From: Paraburkholderia agricolaris
Lineage (GTDB): Bacteria; Pseudomonadota; Gammaproteobacteria; Burkholderiales; Burkholderiaceae
Assembly: GCF_009455635.1 (NCBI RefSeq)
Contig: NZ_QPER01000002.1
Location: 3,840,455 to 3,904,454, forward strand
Direction: 5' to 3'
DNA: 64,000 nucleotides
The notes under the pieces were generated by a model that worked only from the letters and a program-made list of their open reading frames with translations, did no database searches and was not told the DNA's origin. Every line of letters starts with the position of its first letter. Position 1 is the stretch's first letter. Below are positions 55,354-64,000 of the stretch, one piece after another. A program made the position numbers and the translations under genes.

Positions 55354-56004
55354 ATGAGTCGCTCTACTCTCCGCGCGATGTTTTTACCCGCGCTGCTCAG
55401 CGCAACGCTGCTGACGGCAATGGCCTGCACGCCAGTGCGCGTGCTCACCCATACGGTGAGCCAGAACGAAACGCGCGTGCCGCCCGGACATTACGAGCTC
55501 GACCCGGATCACACCAGCATCAGCTTCGACATCGATCACTTCAAATATTCGCGCTTCACCATGCGCTTCGACCGCAAGCAGGGGCAACTCGACTGGAACG
55601 AAGGCGGGCTGGACCGGAGTAGCACAACGATCACGATCGACGCCGCGAGCATCGACACGAACGTGCCGCTCCTCGACAAGATGGTAAAAAGCGCGAGCAT
55701 GCTCGACGTGTCGCGTTATCCGGAGGTGCGCTTCACCAGCACGCGCTTTGAACGCACCGGCGAATCACGTGGCACGTTGAGTGGCGATCTGACGATTCAT
55801 GGTGTCACGCAACCGGTAACGCTCGAGGTGACCTTCAACGGTTTCGCACCCGATCCGCTGACGAAAAAGGACACGCTCGGATTTTCTGCGGAAGGTAATT
55901 TCAGCCGCGCGAAGTTCGGTCTGGCGACGTGGTACCCGGCAGTGGGCGACGATATTCATGTACGCGTTCAGGCCGAGTTCGTTAAAACGCCCGCAGGCGC
56001 GTGA
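55354..56004 (+). CDS. YceI-family lipoprotein/periplasmic isoprenoid-binding protein
   Basis: 216-aa lipocalin-like protein. N-terminal signal with lipobox-like LLTAMACT (Cys25), so probably an outer- or inner-membrane lipoprotein. YceI core: YELDPDHTSISFDIDHFKYS, FDRKQGQLDWNE, DRSSTTITIDAASIDTN, YPEVRFTST and LSGDLTIHGVTQPVTLEV. The family binds polyprenyl compounds such as ubiquinone-like tails. A rho-independent terminator begins inside its 3' end. Confidence 0.87.
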   Translation: MSRSTLRAMFLPALLSATLLTAMACTPVRVLTHTVSQNETRVPPGHYELDPDHTSISFDIDHFKYSRFTMRFDRKQGQLDWNEGGLDRSSTTITIDAASIDTNVPLLDKMVKSASMLDVSRYPEVRFTSTRFERTGESRGTLSGDLTIHGVTQPVTLEVTFNGFAPDPLTKKDTLGFSAEGNFSRAKFGLATWYPAVGDDIHVRVQAEFVKTPAGA

Positions 56005-56021
56005 GCGCGGTGCGGGCGTTT
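55985..56021 (+). terminator. Rho-independent terminator of the yceI-like gene
   Basis: AAACGCCCGC (55985-55994) pairs with GCGGGCGTTT (56012-56021) around a 17-nt loop and is followed by repeated CGTTT units (TTTCGTTTCGTTTCG). The left arm is within the last codons. Confidence 0.75.
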
Positions 56022-56069
56022 CGTTTCGTTTCGTTTCGGTGGCTGCTATTGAGCGCGCCGTTTTTTAGC

Positions 56070-57101
56070 TCACGCAGCCGTCCAGTCGAGAATCACCTTG
56101 CCGCTCTCACCTGAGAGCATCGTGGCAAATGCTTCCTGATAATCGTCGACCTTGAAGTGGTGCGTGAGGATCGGTGACAGGTCCAACCCGCTTTGCAGCA
56201 TCGCGACCATCTTGTACCAGGTCTCGAACATCTCGCGGCCGTAAATGCCCTTGATTTCGAGACCCTTGAAAATAACCTGGGTCCAGTCGATCGCGGTCTG
56301 CGCCGGCGGAATGCCGAGCAGCGCGATCTTGCCGCCGTGGTTCATCGCTTCGAGCATGCTGGTGAACGCGCTCGGCACACCGGACATTTCCAGCCCAACG
56401 TCGAAACCTTCGGCCATGTGCAGGTCTGCCATCACGTCGCGCAACGATTCGCGCGAGACGTTCACCGCACGCGTCGCGCCCATCTTGCGCGCAAGTTCGA
56501 GCCGATAGTCGTTGACGTCGGTAATCACCACATTGCGTGCGCCGACGTGTTTCGCAATCGCTACCGCCATGATGCCGATCGGCCCGGCGCCGGTGATCAG
56601 CACATCTTCACCCACCAGGTTGAACGACAGCGCCGTATGCGTGGCGTTGCCGAACGGATCGAAGATCGCGGCGAGATCGTCGGAGATTTCAGGCGGAATC
56701 TTGAATGCGTTAAACGCGGGAATCACGAGGTATTCGGCGAACGCGCCTTCACGATTCACGCCGACGCCTACCGTATTGCGGCACAGATGGCGGCGTCCTG
56801 CACGGCAGTTACGACAGAAGCCGCAAGTGATATGCCCTTCGCCCGACACGCGATCGCCGATCGCAAAGCCGCGCACTTCCTGACCCATTTCGACGATTTC
56901 ACCGACGTATTCGTGGCCGACATGCATCGGCACCGGAATCGTCTTTTGCGCCCAGTCGTCCCATTTCCAGATGTGAATGTCCGTGCCGCAGATCGCGGTG
57001 CGCGTGATGCGAATCATCACGTCGTTGTGACCGACTTCGGGCTTCTTCACATCTGTCAGCGTGAGGCCCGGTGCGCGTTCGAGTTTTGCCAATGCCTTCA
57101 T
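56070..57101 (-). CDS. tdh: L-threonine 3-dehydrogenase
   Basis: 343-aa zinc-dependent medium-chain dehydrogenase that oxidises L-threonine with NAD+ to 2-amino-3-ketobutyrate. Catalytic zinc ligands: Cys38 ([12 protein letters not shown]), His63 and Glu64 (VGHEYVG). Structural zinc lobe: [15 protein letters not shown]. Cofactor loop: [11 protein letters not shown]. Near-identical layout to E. coli Tdh. GGAGG precedes ATG 57101. It is 13 bp downstream of kbl; the pair degrades threonine to glycine and acetyl-CoA. Confidence 0.96.
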   Translation of the reverse strand: MKALAKLERAPGLTLTDVKKPEVGHNDVMIRITRTAICGTDIHIWKWDDWAQKTIPVPMHVGHEYVGEIVEMGQEVRGFAIGDRVSGEGHITCGFCRNCRAGRRHLCRNTVGVGVNREGAFAEYLVIPAFNAFKIPPEISDDLAAIFDPFGNATHTALSFNLVGEDVLITGAGPIGIMAVAIAKHVGARNVVITDVNDYRLELARKMGATRAVNVSRESLRDVMADLHMAEGFDVGLEMSGVPSAFTSMLEAMNHGGKIALLGIPPAQTAIDWTQVIFKGLEIKGIYGREMFETWYKMVAMLQSGLDLSPILTHHFKVDDYQEAFATMLSGESGKVILDWTAA

Positions 57102-57114
57102 GTGCGCCTCCGCT

Positions 57115-58314
57115 TCAGATGATGCCGAGTTGACGGCCGACACGCGCGAACGCGTCGACGGCTCGATCGATTTGCTCCGGCGTGTGCGCGGCGCTCATTT
57201 GCGTGCGGATTCGCGCACGACCCTTGGGTACGACGGGGAACGAGAAGCCGATCACGTACACCCCTTCCTTCAGCAAGGCATCAGCCATGTTCGATGCAAG
57301 TTGCGCGTCGCCCAACATGACCGGGATGATCGGGTGTTCACCGGGCACGAGCGTGAAGCCGAGCGCGCTCATCGCGTGGCGGAAACGCGCGCCGTTTTCA
57401 CGCACGCGCGCACGCAGTTGCGCGCCTTCTTCGCTGGCGAGCAACTCGAGTACTTTCAGCGATGCGGCGGCAATGCTCGGCGTTAGCGTGTTCGAGAACA
57501 GGTAAGGACGCGAGCGCTGACGAAGCAGATCGACAATCTCCTGACGCGCGGCGACGTAACCACCCGATGCGCCACCCAGTGCCTTGCCAAGCGTGCCGGT
57601 AATGATGTCGACGCGCGAAAGCACCCCGCAATGTTCCGGCGTGCCACGCCCATGTTCGCCGACGAAACCGACCGCGTGGGAATCGTCGACCATGACCAGG
57701 GCGCCATAGCGGTCGGCCAGATCGCAGATGCCGGCGAGGTTGGCGATGATGCCGTCCATCGAGAACACGCCGTCGGTGGCGATCAGCTTGAAGCGCGCGC
57801 CGGCCGCATCGGCTTCTTTCAGCCTGGCTTCGAGATCGGCGAGGTCGTTGTTCTTGTAGCGAAAGCGCTTCGCCTTCGAGAGGCGCACACCGTCGATGAT
57901 GCTCGCGTGATTCAGTTCGTCGCTAATGATGGCGTCGTTTTCGTCGAGCAGTGTTTCGAACAGACCGCCGTTCGCATCGAAACAGCTGGAGTAGAGGATG
58001 CAGTCGTCGGTTTGCAGGAAGGCGGCCAGCGCTTTTTCGAGGTCTTTGTGCACGGTTTGCGTGCCGCAAATGAAACGCACCGACGCCATGCCGAAGCCGT
58101 CGTGATCGAGGCCAAGCTTGGCGGCCTCGATCAGCCGCGCGTCGTTGGCCAGACCGAGATAGTTGTTCGCGCAGAAATTCAGCACGTCCGTGCCGTTCGC
58201 GAGACGCACGTCGGCCGATTGCGGGCTGGCAATCACGCGCTCGTTTTTGTAAAAACCGTCAGCGCGGATCTGCTCGAGAGTGCCGCGCAGATGGGCGAAG
58301 TAAAGGTCACGCAT
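57115..58314 (-). CDS. kbl: 2-amino-3-ketobutyrate CoA ligase (glycine C-acetyltransferase)
   Basis: 399-aa PLP enzyme of the alpha-oxoamine synthase family; cleaves 2-amino-3-ketobutyrate with CoA to glycine and acetyl-CoA. Lys244 in [14 protein letters not shown] binds PLP, as in E. coli; also [21 protein letters not shown] and [11 protein letters not shown]. The start [20 protein letters not shown] at 58314 has GGAG; the open frame continues upstream across the promoter but is not coding. First gene of the kbl-tdh operon. Confidence 0.96.
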   Translation of the reverse strand: MRDLYFAHLRGTLEQIRADGFYKNERVIASPQSADVRLANGTDVLNFCANNYLGLANDARLIEAAKLGLDHDGFGMASVRFICGTQTVHKDLEKALAAFLQTDDCILYSSCFDANGGLFETLLDENDAIISDELNHASIIDGVRLSKAKRFRYKNNDLADLEARLKEADAAGARFKLIATDGVFSMDGIIANLAGICDLADRYGALVMVDDSHAVGFVGEHGRGTPEHCGVLSRVDIITGTLGKALGGASGGYVAARQEIVDLLRQRSRPYLFSNTLTPSIAAASLKVLELLASEEGAQLRARVRENGARFRHAMSALGFTLVPGEHPIIPVMLGDAQLASNMADALLKEGVYVIGFSFPVVPKGRARIRTQMSAAHTPEQIDRAVDAFARVGRQLGII

Positions 58315-58488
58315 GAACCAGACTCCTGAAAGGGTGGTGCGCTCCGACACGTCAGGCATCTGCTGGTATCTGCGGCATGTTCGACGTCGAGGCGGGCTGT
58401 TATAGTCGGCTGTCAGTTTTATCGGATATTTTCGTTTTTCCGAACTAAAATCCGGTATGTCGAACAACTCTAAACGATAGGTCAGTAA

Positions 58489-59115
58489 ATGGCAAGTTCG
58501 GGAAACCGCCGTGCAGCAGCCAACACGGCCCCTCCTTCCAGCGCGGGCGCGGTCCCGGCGATCGCAGCGCCGCCTCGTGTCGGCGAACAGATTCAGCGTC
58601 TGCGCGCCGAACGGCGCATGACGCTCGACGACCTGTCGCGCGCGGCCGGCGTGTCGAAATCGATGCTCTCGGAAATCGAACGCGACAAGGCCAATCCGAC
58701 GATTGCGGTCGCCTGGCGTCTGACGAATGCGCTCGGCGTCAGTCTCGATTCGCTGTTCGCGCCGCAAAAGGCGCCCGAGGCGATCGCGGTCTCCGGTCCG
58801 CACGACATTCCGACTTTGAGCGGGCACGAAGCCAAGTATCAGTTGCGTGTCTGGGGACCGATCGAGTTGGCCGGCAAGTTCGAGTGGTACGAACTGACGC
58901 TGCAGCCGGGCGGGGCGCTGGTGTCGAACGCGCACGAACCTGGCACGCGTGAACATCTGACGGTGCTGCAGGGATCCATCGACATTGAAGCGGCGAGCAC
59001 GACGAAACGGCTCAAGCCTGCGGATACCGCGCGCTATGTCGCCGACGAACCCCATGCGATCCGCAACGCCGGAAAAGGCGAGGCGAAAGCATTGCTGGTG
59101 GTGATTCACGGCTGA
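58489..59115 (+). CDS. XRE-family regulator with C-terminal cupin
   Basis: 208-aa regulator: a low-complexity Ala/Pro N-terminus (1-28), an XRE HTH (about 30-85, [20 protein letters not shown] then [20 protein letters not shown]) and a cupin domain (about 125-205, [13 protein letters not shown] and [14 protein letters not shown]). Divergent from kbl-tdh (174 bp), and in beta-proteobacteria this type commonly sits beside that operon, so it probably controls threonine breakdown (inference). Confidence 0.87.
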   Translation: MASSGNRRAAANTAPPSSAGAVPAIAAPPRVGEQIQRLRAERRMTLDDLSRAAGVSKSMLSEIERDKANPTIAVAWRLTNALGVSLDSLFAPQKAPEAIAVSGPHDIPTLSGHEAKYQLRVWGPIELAGKFEWYELTLQPGGALVSNAHEPGTREHLTVLQGSIDIEAASTTKRLKPADTARYVADEPHAIRNAGKGEAKALLVVIHG

Positions 59116-59179
59116 CTGACGGGCGCACCGTTGCGGGCTTTTGGCGGAATTATCCGTTCGGCTAAGGTTGCACGAGACA

Positions 59180-59195
59180 CTGTATATTTGTACAG
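59180..59195. promoter_or_regulatory. LexA (SOS) box
   Basis: CTGTATATTTGTACAG is an exact CTGT-N8-ACAG match to the LexA consensus of beta/gamma-proteobacteria, extended on both sides (A before, TA after). It lies 25 bp upstream of the ATG of the 132-aa gene, where it would overlap the promoter. Damage-inducible expression is expected. Confidence 0.75.
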
Positions 59196-59220
59196 TACAG
59201 GGTATCGACTGGAGCCGATA

Positions 59221-59619
59221 ATGAACGACCTGACGACCGACCAAGCCGAGCATGCTCTGGCCGCGCTGCGCTATCAAACCGCGGCGCGCGATCTTGAACA
59301 CATCGTGCGCAACATCGCTGCGCGCTATATCGTCCAGCAGGTGCCGCTCTCATGGCGCCTGCTCCACGCAATCGAAGCTGAAGCATTGGCGGATCTCGGG
59401 TTTGCCAGCCGGCACGACGCCATCATGCTCGGCCTGTTCCAGCGGCCCTCCGAATTGCCCTATCCGGAAACAGACGAAGCGGTGGACTTCGGCACCTCCA
59501 CCGCATTGCCGGCGGTATTTGCGTTCGCCGTCTCGGCCTATGAAGAGGCAGCACGCCGCGCCGTGCAACCTGAGTCTAAAGACGCTCCGCTAAAACACGC
59601 GCGGGCGTGGGGCGACTGA
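59221..59619 (+). CDS. Hypothetical 132-aa protein, probably SOS-controlled
   Basis: I do not recognise the family. It is helical in the first 70 residues ([20 protein letters not shown]), then Pro-rich and acidic in the middle ([20 protein letters not shown]), ending with another helix. No Cys or membrane segment. GGAG is 7 nt before ATG 59221; the frame is open upstream but that part overlaps the LexA box. It lies 105 bp after the XRE gene and 64 bp before the recombinase-like gene. The LexA box suggests a role in DNA damage response or replicon maintenance. Confidence 0.72.
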   Translation: MNDLTTDQAEHALAALRYQTAARDLEHIVRNIAARYIVQQVPLSWRLLHAIEAEALADLGFASRHDAIMLGLFQRPSELPYPETDEAVDFGTSTALPAVFAFAVSAYEEAARRAVQPESKDAPLKHARAWGD

Positions 59620-59683
59620 CTTTAAACGCTGCACTTTCATCAGTTGCCACCTACAATATGCGCAACTAACGGAAAGATAGCGT

Positions 59684-60751
59684 ATGTCACCTCCTCATCT
59701 GTCCGACCCGGTTCCGCGCCCTGCGCCGTCAACCGATCTCTTCGATGTTGAACGTGAAGACTGGCGCCGCGATCCCCAGATCGCCTTCGACGCCTGGCTT
59801 GCCAAGCAGCATTTCAGGCGCTCTTCCGCTGAAGTCTATCAAGCCCAGTGGGGACTTTTTCTCGACTGGCTTGCCGTTCGCCAGAAGAGTCTGGTCACGG
59901 TCGATACGCAAACCATCGCTGAATTCGTGGGCGGCCTTGCGATCAGAAAACCGCAGCGTGTCAGATATCTGCGGCTCATTGAACGGGTACTGGACCATGT
60001 TCGAGAAATCGAATCCGCGTCGACCAATCCCGCTCGTTTCATTGCTCAGGATGGCGAAGCAGCATGGCGCAATGCACGCGACAACGAGCCGACGGGTTTT
60101 CTCGACCACGCCGAACGAGCGGCGCTCATTGCCCAGCTGTTTTCGCCATTGCCGGCCTTATCCATGGCGCAGCGCTGGAGAGAGCGGCGCGATCGCGCGC
60201 TGATTGCGGTGTTTCTGGGTGGCGGACTAAAGACAGGCGAGGCCGCAGCGCTTACAGTTAGTTGCGTGAGTGCGGGCTCGCCATGGGTCACGATCGAGTC
60301 CGCGAATCCAATGCTGACACGGCGTACCCGGCTCACGCCTTTCGCGGCGGCCGTTCTCGACTCATGGCTTGCTGAACGGCGCCTTTCCGAATTGGCAGGC
60401 AATCTGGTCTTTCCCGCTTCACCTTCGGGACGGCCAATGCACAAGGCAACCATGCTGCGTGCAGTCGACGCGTTGATCGACGCAGCAGGCATTGCCGCGT
60501 CGCGAACTTCACGAGCGAGTCCACAAACCTTGCGCAACACTTTTGCCGCAGATCTATTCGAGAGTGGGGTCGAGGCGGAACTGGTCGGGCAGTGGCTGGG
60601 ATTTGTACAGGCAGTGTCCGCCAACCGTTTGTACCGGGCGTGGCAACGATGGATGGATCAACAGGATTCGCCCGTTGTGGATGAACCGGATCCCGCCGCT
60701 CCACCATTGCCCACACCCCGGCGCGACGGGCGTTTGACGAGGAAAGGGTGA
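59684..60751 (+). CDS. Tyrosine recombinase/integrase-like protein with degenerate active site
   Basis: 355-aa protein with a SAM-like core-binding domain (about 32-120, AFDAWLAKQHFRRSSAEVYQ) and a tyrosine-recombinase catalytic fold (about 140-325). At the catalytic positions the first Arg is Lys183 (GGGLKTGEAAAL), the H-x-x-R is Q281-x-x-R284 (SPQTLRNTFA), the second His/Trp is Phe307 (WLGFVQ), and only Tyr317 (NRLYRAW) and Arg284 remain. It is probably a DNA-binding protein rather than an active recombinase. Clear start with GGAAAG. Convergent with the KfrA-like gene, two polar motif copies in between. Confidence 0.82.
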   Translation: MSPPHLSDPVPRPAPSTDLFDVEREDWRRDPQIAFDAWLAKQHFRRSSAEVYQAQWGLFLDWLAVRQKSLVTVDTQTIAEFVGGLAIRKPQRVRYLRLIERVLDHVREIESASTNPARFIAQDGEAAWRNARDNEPTGFLDHAERAALIAQLFSPLPALSMAQRWRERRDRALIAVFLGGGLKTGEAAALTVSCVSAGSPWVTIESANPMLTRRTRLTPFAAAVLDSWLAERRLSELAGNLVFPASPSGRPMHKATMLRAVDALIDAAGIAASRTSRASPQTLRNTFAADLFESGVEAELVGQWLGFVQAVSANRLYRAWQRWMDQQDSPVVDEPDPAAPPLPTPRRDGRLTRKG

Positions 60752-60760
60752 TCCGGCGAG

Positions 60761-60803
60761 TCCTGCAGATACTCACCCTTGAGGTCCCGAATTTCCTCAC
60801 CTT
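60761..60803 (-). repeat. Two copies of the polar 20-bp motif between recombinase-like and kfrA-like genes
   Basis: Copies at 60761-60780 (TCCTGCAGATACTCACCCTT) and 60784-60803 (GTCCCGAATTTCCTCACCTT). They are the last left-pointing copies before the polarity switch. Confidence 0.75.
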
Positions 60804-60839
60804 TAGCGATTTCGCCGCTATGACGACCGCGCCGAACCG

Positions 60840-62045
60840 TCATGCCGACGCAGTAATCGAGCCGCTCGACAAAAACCGGCTAACCGCTTCCAGCCTTGAT
60901 TCACCCAGCCCTGACGAGTGATCGCACTCCGGACATTGCAGTTCGAAGCGGTGATCCACTTGTGATAGCTCGGGCTCACCTTCCTCACATTTGGGGCAGC
61001 GCAGCGGCAGCGTGACATGACCGTCCGCTGCCGTGCCGATCGCGGTCAGTTCGTCTGACGTGAGCCTGCCTGTTTCGACTAACGCACACAACAGAGCGGC
61101 GATCGCCGGGTCGATGCCCTGTTGGCCGCGCAGCAGGGCGATTTCTTTTGTCAACGTATCCACTTCGTCCGATTGCTCGCGCAGTTGCGCGTCGAGCCGG
61201 TCGCCGCGTGCCTTGGCGGCGGCAATCTGCTGGATAAACTCAAATTCCTTGCGGCTAGCGTCACGCACCCCCGATTGATAGGTCGCCGCCATGCTGCGCA
61301 GCGAATCGAGTTCAACCAGCATTGGCTTCACACGCCGCTCAGCTTCGGCGACAGCGTCTTTTATCTGTTGGGCATAGTGCTCGGTGCTTTGCCGCAATTC
61401 GACATGCAGAGCATCAATTCGGTCGCGGAGCGTCGCGTTGGTCGTTTGTTCTGTTTCGAGGCGCTGACGCAGCGTTTCGTTTTCGCTGTCGAGCCGGCGC
61501 ACCGTTGCGAGCAGGCCTTCCTGGTGAGCGGCCCCATGCGTCGCGGTGCTGGAAAGCTCGGTTTCGAGTGTTCGGACCCGTTCCCATGCGGCTTCGGCCC
61601 TCAACTCGCTGCGCCTGATCGCTTCTTCCGACACGTCGCGGCGAATTTCGGCTTCCCGCAGGCGTTGGTCAGCCGCGGTGATTTGTGCCTGAATTTCCTG
61701 GCGTTCGCCGTCAAGGGTCGAACGGGCCTGGGCGACGGCTTCTTCAAAGAGCGCACCCAATAATTCTCCAGCGCGGTCTTCCAGTGCTTTCGGGATCGCG
61801 CCGGCACCGACTTTTACGCGCGACACCGTTCTGATGCGTTCCCAGAAGTGGTCGATATCCTTGGGTATGTCGCTGGCGCTACCTGTTTGGGTCAAATCAC
61901 GAACCGCAGCCATGGACGGCCGGATCCCCAAATCGAAAAAAAGTCGCTTGCAGGCGTGCAGCGACAGTTCCTGCCGTCGCGCCCCGCTCGCCCTCAACGA
62001 TTCAAGCTCGTCACGGATTGCTTGACGCTCCTGGTCCAGATTCAT
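60840..62045 (-). CDS. KfrA-like DNA-binding coiled-coil protein with C-terminal zinc ribbon
   Basis: 401-aa protein. The N-terminal part (about 8-105) matches the plasmid KfrA N-terminal DNA-binding domain (ELSLHACKRLFFDLGIRPSM then AAVRDLTQTGSASDIPKDID). Residues about 110-310 form a long charged coiled coil (heptads with many Glu, Arg, Gln). The C-terminus adds a zinc-ribbon-like motif C350-P-K-C353 and C371-P-E-C374, not usual in KfrA. KfrA proteins are plasmid-encoded autorepressors and nucleoid/segregation factors. GAGG precedes ATG 62045. It sits exactly between the two opposite orientations of the polar motif. Confidence 0.82.
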   Translation of the reverse strand: MNLDQERQAIRDELESLRASGARRQELSLHACKRLFFDLGIRPSMAAVRDLTQTGSASDIPKDIDHFWERIRTVSRVKVGAGAIPKALEDRAGELLGALFEEAVAQARSTLDGERQEIQAQITAADQRLREAEIRRDVSEEAIRRSELRAEAAWERVRTLETELSSTATHGAAHQEGLLATVRRLDSENETLRQRLETEQTTNATLRDRIDALHVELRQSTEHYAQQIKDAVAEAERRVKPMLVELDSLRSMAATYQSGVRDASRKEFEFIQQIAAAKARGDRLDAQLREQSDEVDTLTKEIALLRGQQGIDPAIAALLCALVETGRLTSDELTAIGTAADGHVTLPLRCPKCEEGEPELSQVDHRFELQCPECDHSSGLGESRLEAVSRFLSSGSITASA

Positions 62046-62429
62046 GGGTACCTCGATATCGCTCAAATTGGATGAATCATAACAATTTACGTATCGTTTG
62101 CTACGCATTTGTTTGTGGTGAGCGTTATTTGTCCGATTGGAGTGTTCTAGGGCTGCTGATAGACGAAGCGATTGAGGCAAGCCTGGTTTTTCCGTGAAAC
62201 AAAACGAAGACTAGCCAATAAACCATTGTAAATAAAGCAGTTTCAGTGGTTTCTTTCTGATCGCGCACTGTTTCACGGACGCGTGATGGCGGCTGAGGGG
62301 TGGAAAAGGTTTTGTCCGAAGGACACGCGGGGGAAGTTCTAGAGAGTAATAAAAGTAAACACCTTTGAACCCATGTTAAAAACGTTAACGCCATGGCAAA
62401 CCCTTATCTGGCGGGTGTTTCAGCCCGGT

Positions 62430-63882
62430 AAGGTGAAGCTTTGCGGGAGAGGTGGTGAGGTCTTGCGGGAGCTTTGAGTGATGAGGTTCGGGGGCCTCGG
62501 TGAGCGGGTGCGGGACAGAACGTGAGCGGGTTCAGGAGCCACCCCAAAAGGGCGGTTTAGCGAAAGGTGAGATTTTGCGGGACCTGAGCGGCCGGGATCG
62601 CCCGGCAGTACTCAAAAGTCGGCGTTAGGCGCTGATACCCTAAAGGTGAGCGCTTTCGGGAGTCCCTTGGATTCCATTTTTTGCCCTTATTTCGACCTCG
62701 TAAACCCTATTGGTGAGACAAGACGGGAGAAAACGAGAACCGAAGGTGAGGCTTTCCGGGGCTAAGGCTTCATTTTTGCCTCAATTTTGTGCATTCCGCT
62801 GCTTAAGGTGAGGGTTTTCAGGAGCTGAGCCCGATTTCGACGGAGATTTCTCCGGCTGTGCCGAAGAGGGTCTCGGTCGGCGCCAGGCAAAGGTGAGCGA
62901 ATTCGGGAGTCTGGGATCGGCGCGATCCCAGGTTCATCAAATGACCTGTTTTGCGCCAAAGGTGAGGTTTTTCGGGAGGCTTTTGGGGCACTCGAGATCG
63001 CTAAGGTGAGGAAATACAGGATCGAAATCGCTATAACAGGCCGGAAAAGCCCTACGGACGCTGTCGGAGTAGTTTCGATTTTGCCGCTGCTGAATTCCTA
63101 AGGTGAGGTTTTTCGGGGCCCTTTCTGCGGGGGCCGGAAACGCCGGATTTCGCTGAAATACAGCTAAAGGTGAGGATATACGGGAGCGCACTCGGAATGT
63201 CCGGCGAGACGTTGCTTTATAACTTAATGAAATCATTGAATATTTTTTGTGCGCTGCGCAAAGGTGAGGTTTTTCGGGGGGCTGTTTTTGAGGCCTGGCA
63301 AATCTCCTTCCAGCTCATGGGTGAGGTTTTTCGGGAGCATTTATCGGTGCTTTTTCAGGTCTCCAGGTCTGGAGGCCGCGTCGTTTCGAGCCCTCAACAC
63401 AGGTCAAGGTGAGCTTTTTCGGGGGCATTTGCCCCGACCCGGATATCGCGCCTGCGTTGCCAGGTGCTTTCGGTCTGTCTGCTCGCTATGGCAACTGGTT
63501 GATCCAGATTGACGCGTGGCGATTGAGGTACGTATCTCCGCGCGCTGAAGGCGTGATGATCGTGTTCGACAGACCTGTATGCCGGTGGGCTGCGTTGCAG
63601 CGCAGATATGGACAGGACGCTCTGTGCGCCCGCTGGGCCCTCCCCTCGCCTCTCAGCCGGAATGGACTGGAGCGCATTCGCGTCATTGGCGCAGTGCGAG
63701 GGCGTCCTGCCTGTAGCGTGTGCATAGCCAAAATTCAAGAGAATTTTTTTGAGGTGAGAAGATTCGGGATCAAATAGCTGCCGTTCGCGACGGACGGAAA
63801 TCGGTCGGTATTTCGGGATGCCGTGACCTGTAAGGATGCCCTGAACCTGGTGCGAAACGAGTGAGGTGAGAGTTTTCGGGAG
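62430..63882 (+). repeat. Right array: about 19 copies of the polar 20-bp motif, opposite polarity
   Basis: Copies start near 62430, 62452, 62500, 62521, 62565, 62643, 62711, 62745, 62804, 62889, 62960, 63002, 63101, 63166, 63259, 63320, 63406, 63751 and 63863. Best form AAAGGTGAGGTTTTTCGGGA(G). All read rightward on the plus strand, opposite to every copy at 10-61 kb. Spacing is irregular (21-111 bp, one gap of 345 bp). The region 62046-63948 has no credible gene and includes AT-rich patches at 62180-62260, 62340-62390 and 63210-63255. It looks like a replication or segregation locus. Confidence 0.85.
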
Positions 63883-63948
63883 TTGCTCGAGGTGAGTCGC
63901 GCCTCGTAAGCTCACTTCACCGGGAACGGTGAGACCCATGCTATAGAC

Positions 63949-64000
63949 GTGTATCACCACAGCCGGTATGCTCTCGCCAAATCCCTCCTCGACCAGACGC
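63949..64000 (+). CDS. Possible 5' end of a gene running off the window
   Basis: From GTG 63949 the frame reads VYHHSRYALAKSLLDQT to the window end, with 13 of 17 third positions G or C, as expected of a real gene here. No clear ribosome site (only GGTGAGA). It follows directly after the last motif copy and could be the first gene right of the array. Seventeen codons are too few for recognition. Confidence 0.25.
   Translation, partial: MYHHSRYALAKSLLDQT

Noticed and set aside
63409..63777. Plus-strand frame of 122 codons in the right array
   Set aside because: Starts inside a motif copy, ends through another, no domain and no ribosome site.
63394..63960. Minus-strand frame of 188 codons in the right array
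   Set aside because: It reads through two motif copies (giving KTLTS-like peptides), is overlapped by equally open frames on the other strand, and has no known domain.
62046..64000. DnaA boxes and a chromosome-type parS
   Set aside because: By eye I found no TTATCCACA-type box and no clear 14-16 bp GTT...AAC palindrome. Short partial matches such as TTATC and GTTAAC are expected by chance.

Overview
The window looks like part of a secondary chromosome or megaplasmid of a Paraburkholderia-type beta-proteobacterium. The evidence is high GC content with strongly G/C-biased third positions, a Burkholderia-style trimeric porin, many LysR regulators each paired with an MFS transporter, an IS30 element, and typical accessory catabolic operons. 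No rRNA, tRNA or core informational gene was seen. Genus-level placement is an inference from gene content and style only.

Layout. 0-10 kb: a five-Cys HTH regulator divergent from an MFS transporter, two LysR genes, a second MFS pump, and a four-gene OpuC-type compatible-solute ABC transporter. 10-14 kb: a methylmalonyl-CoA decarboxylase homologue, a class III CoA transferase and an MFS carrier, with a divergent LysR. 15-17 kb: an EamA exporter and an AraC regulator. 17-24.5 kb: a minus-strand catabolic group (class V aminotransferase, MFS, 2-keto-4-pentenoate hydratase-like enzyme, giant FAD/Fe-S dehydrogenase) facing a GntR/FCD regulator, with two near-identical candidate operators between them. 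24.5-25.8 kb: an IS30 element inserted in a long palindromic repeat. 26-31 kb: a CPA1 antiporter, a Met-rich periplasmic protein, an HD-domain protein, a GlxA-like regulator and an SDR. 31-45 kb: two sugar-acid catabolic units, (a) arabinonate-dehydratase type enzyme, MFS and DapA-family enzyme, (b) MFS, SDR, IlvD-type dehydratase, hydroxyacid dehydrogenase and MFS, with a LysR regulator and a porin. 46.5-51.7 kb: an atypical chemotaxis-like signalling operon (CheY, pseudo-receiver-CheX fusion, CheX-like protein, sensorless MCP, hybrid CheA-like membrane kinase). 52-59 kb: an AlkD-like protein, an outer-membrane protein, TetR/NTF2-like, YceI, and the tdh-kbl threonine pathway with its probable XRE-cupin regulator.

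59-64 kb looks like the replication/segregation end. It holds a LexA-boxed small gene, a tyrosine recombinase that has lost most catalytic residues, a KfrA-like coiled-coil protein with an added zinc ribbon, and about 1.5 kb packed with a 20-bp motif. The motif reads AAGGTGAG-N3-TTNCGGGAG (reverse CTCCYGRAANNNCTCACCTT) and occurs about 40 times in the window. All copies left of 60.81 kb point left, and all copies right of 62.43 kb point right. The motif is therefore divergently polarised around the kfrA-like gene, dense within about 10 kb of it and sparse out to about 50 kb. I consider this the most interesting signal in the window: a candidate origin- or centromere-centred polar DNA motif system.
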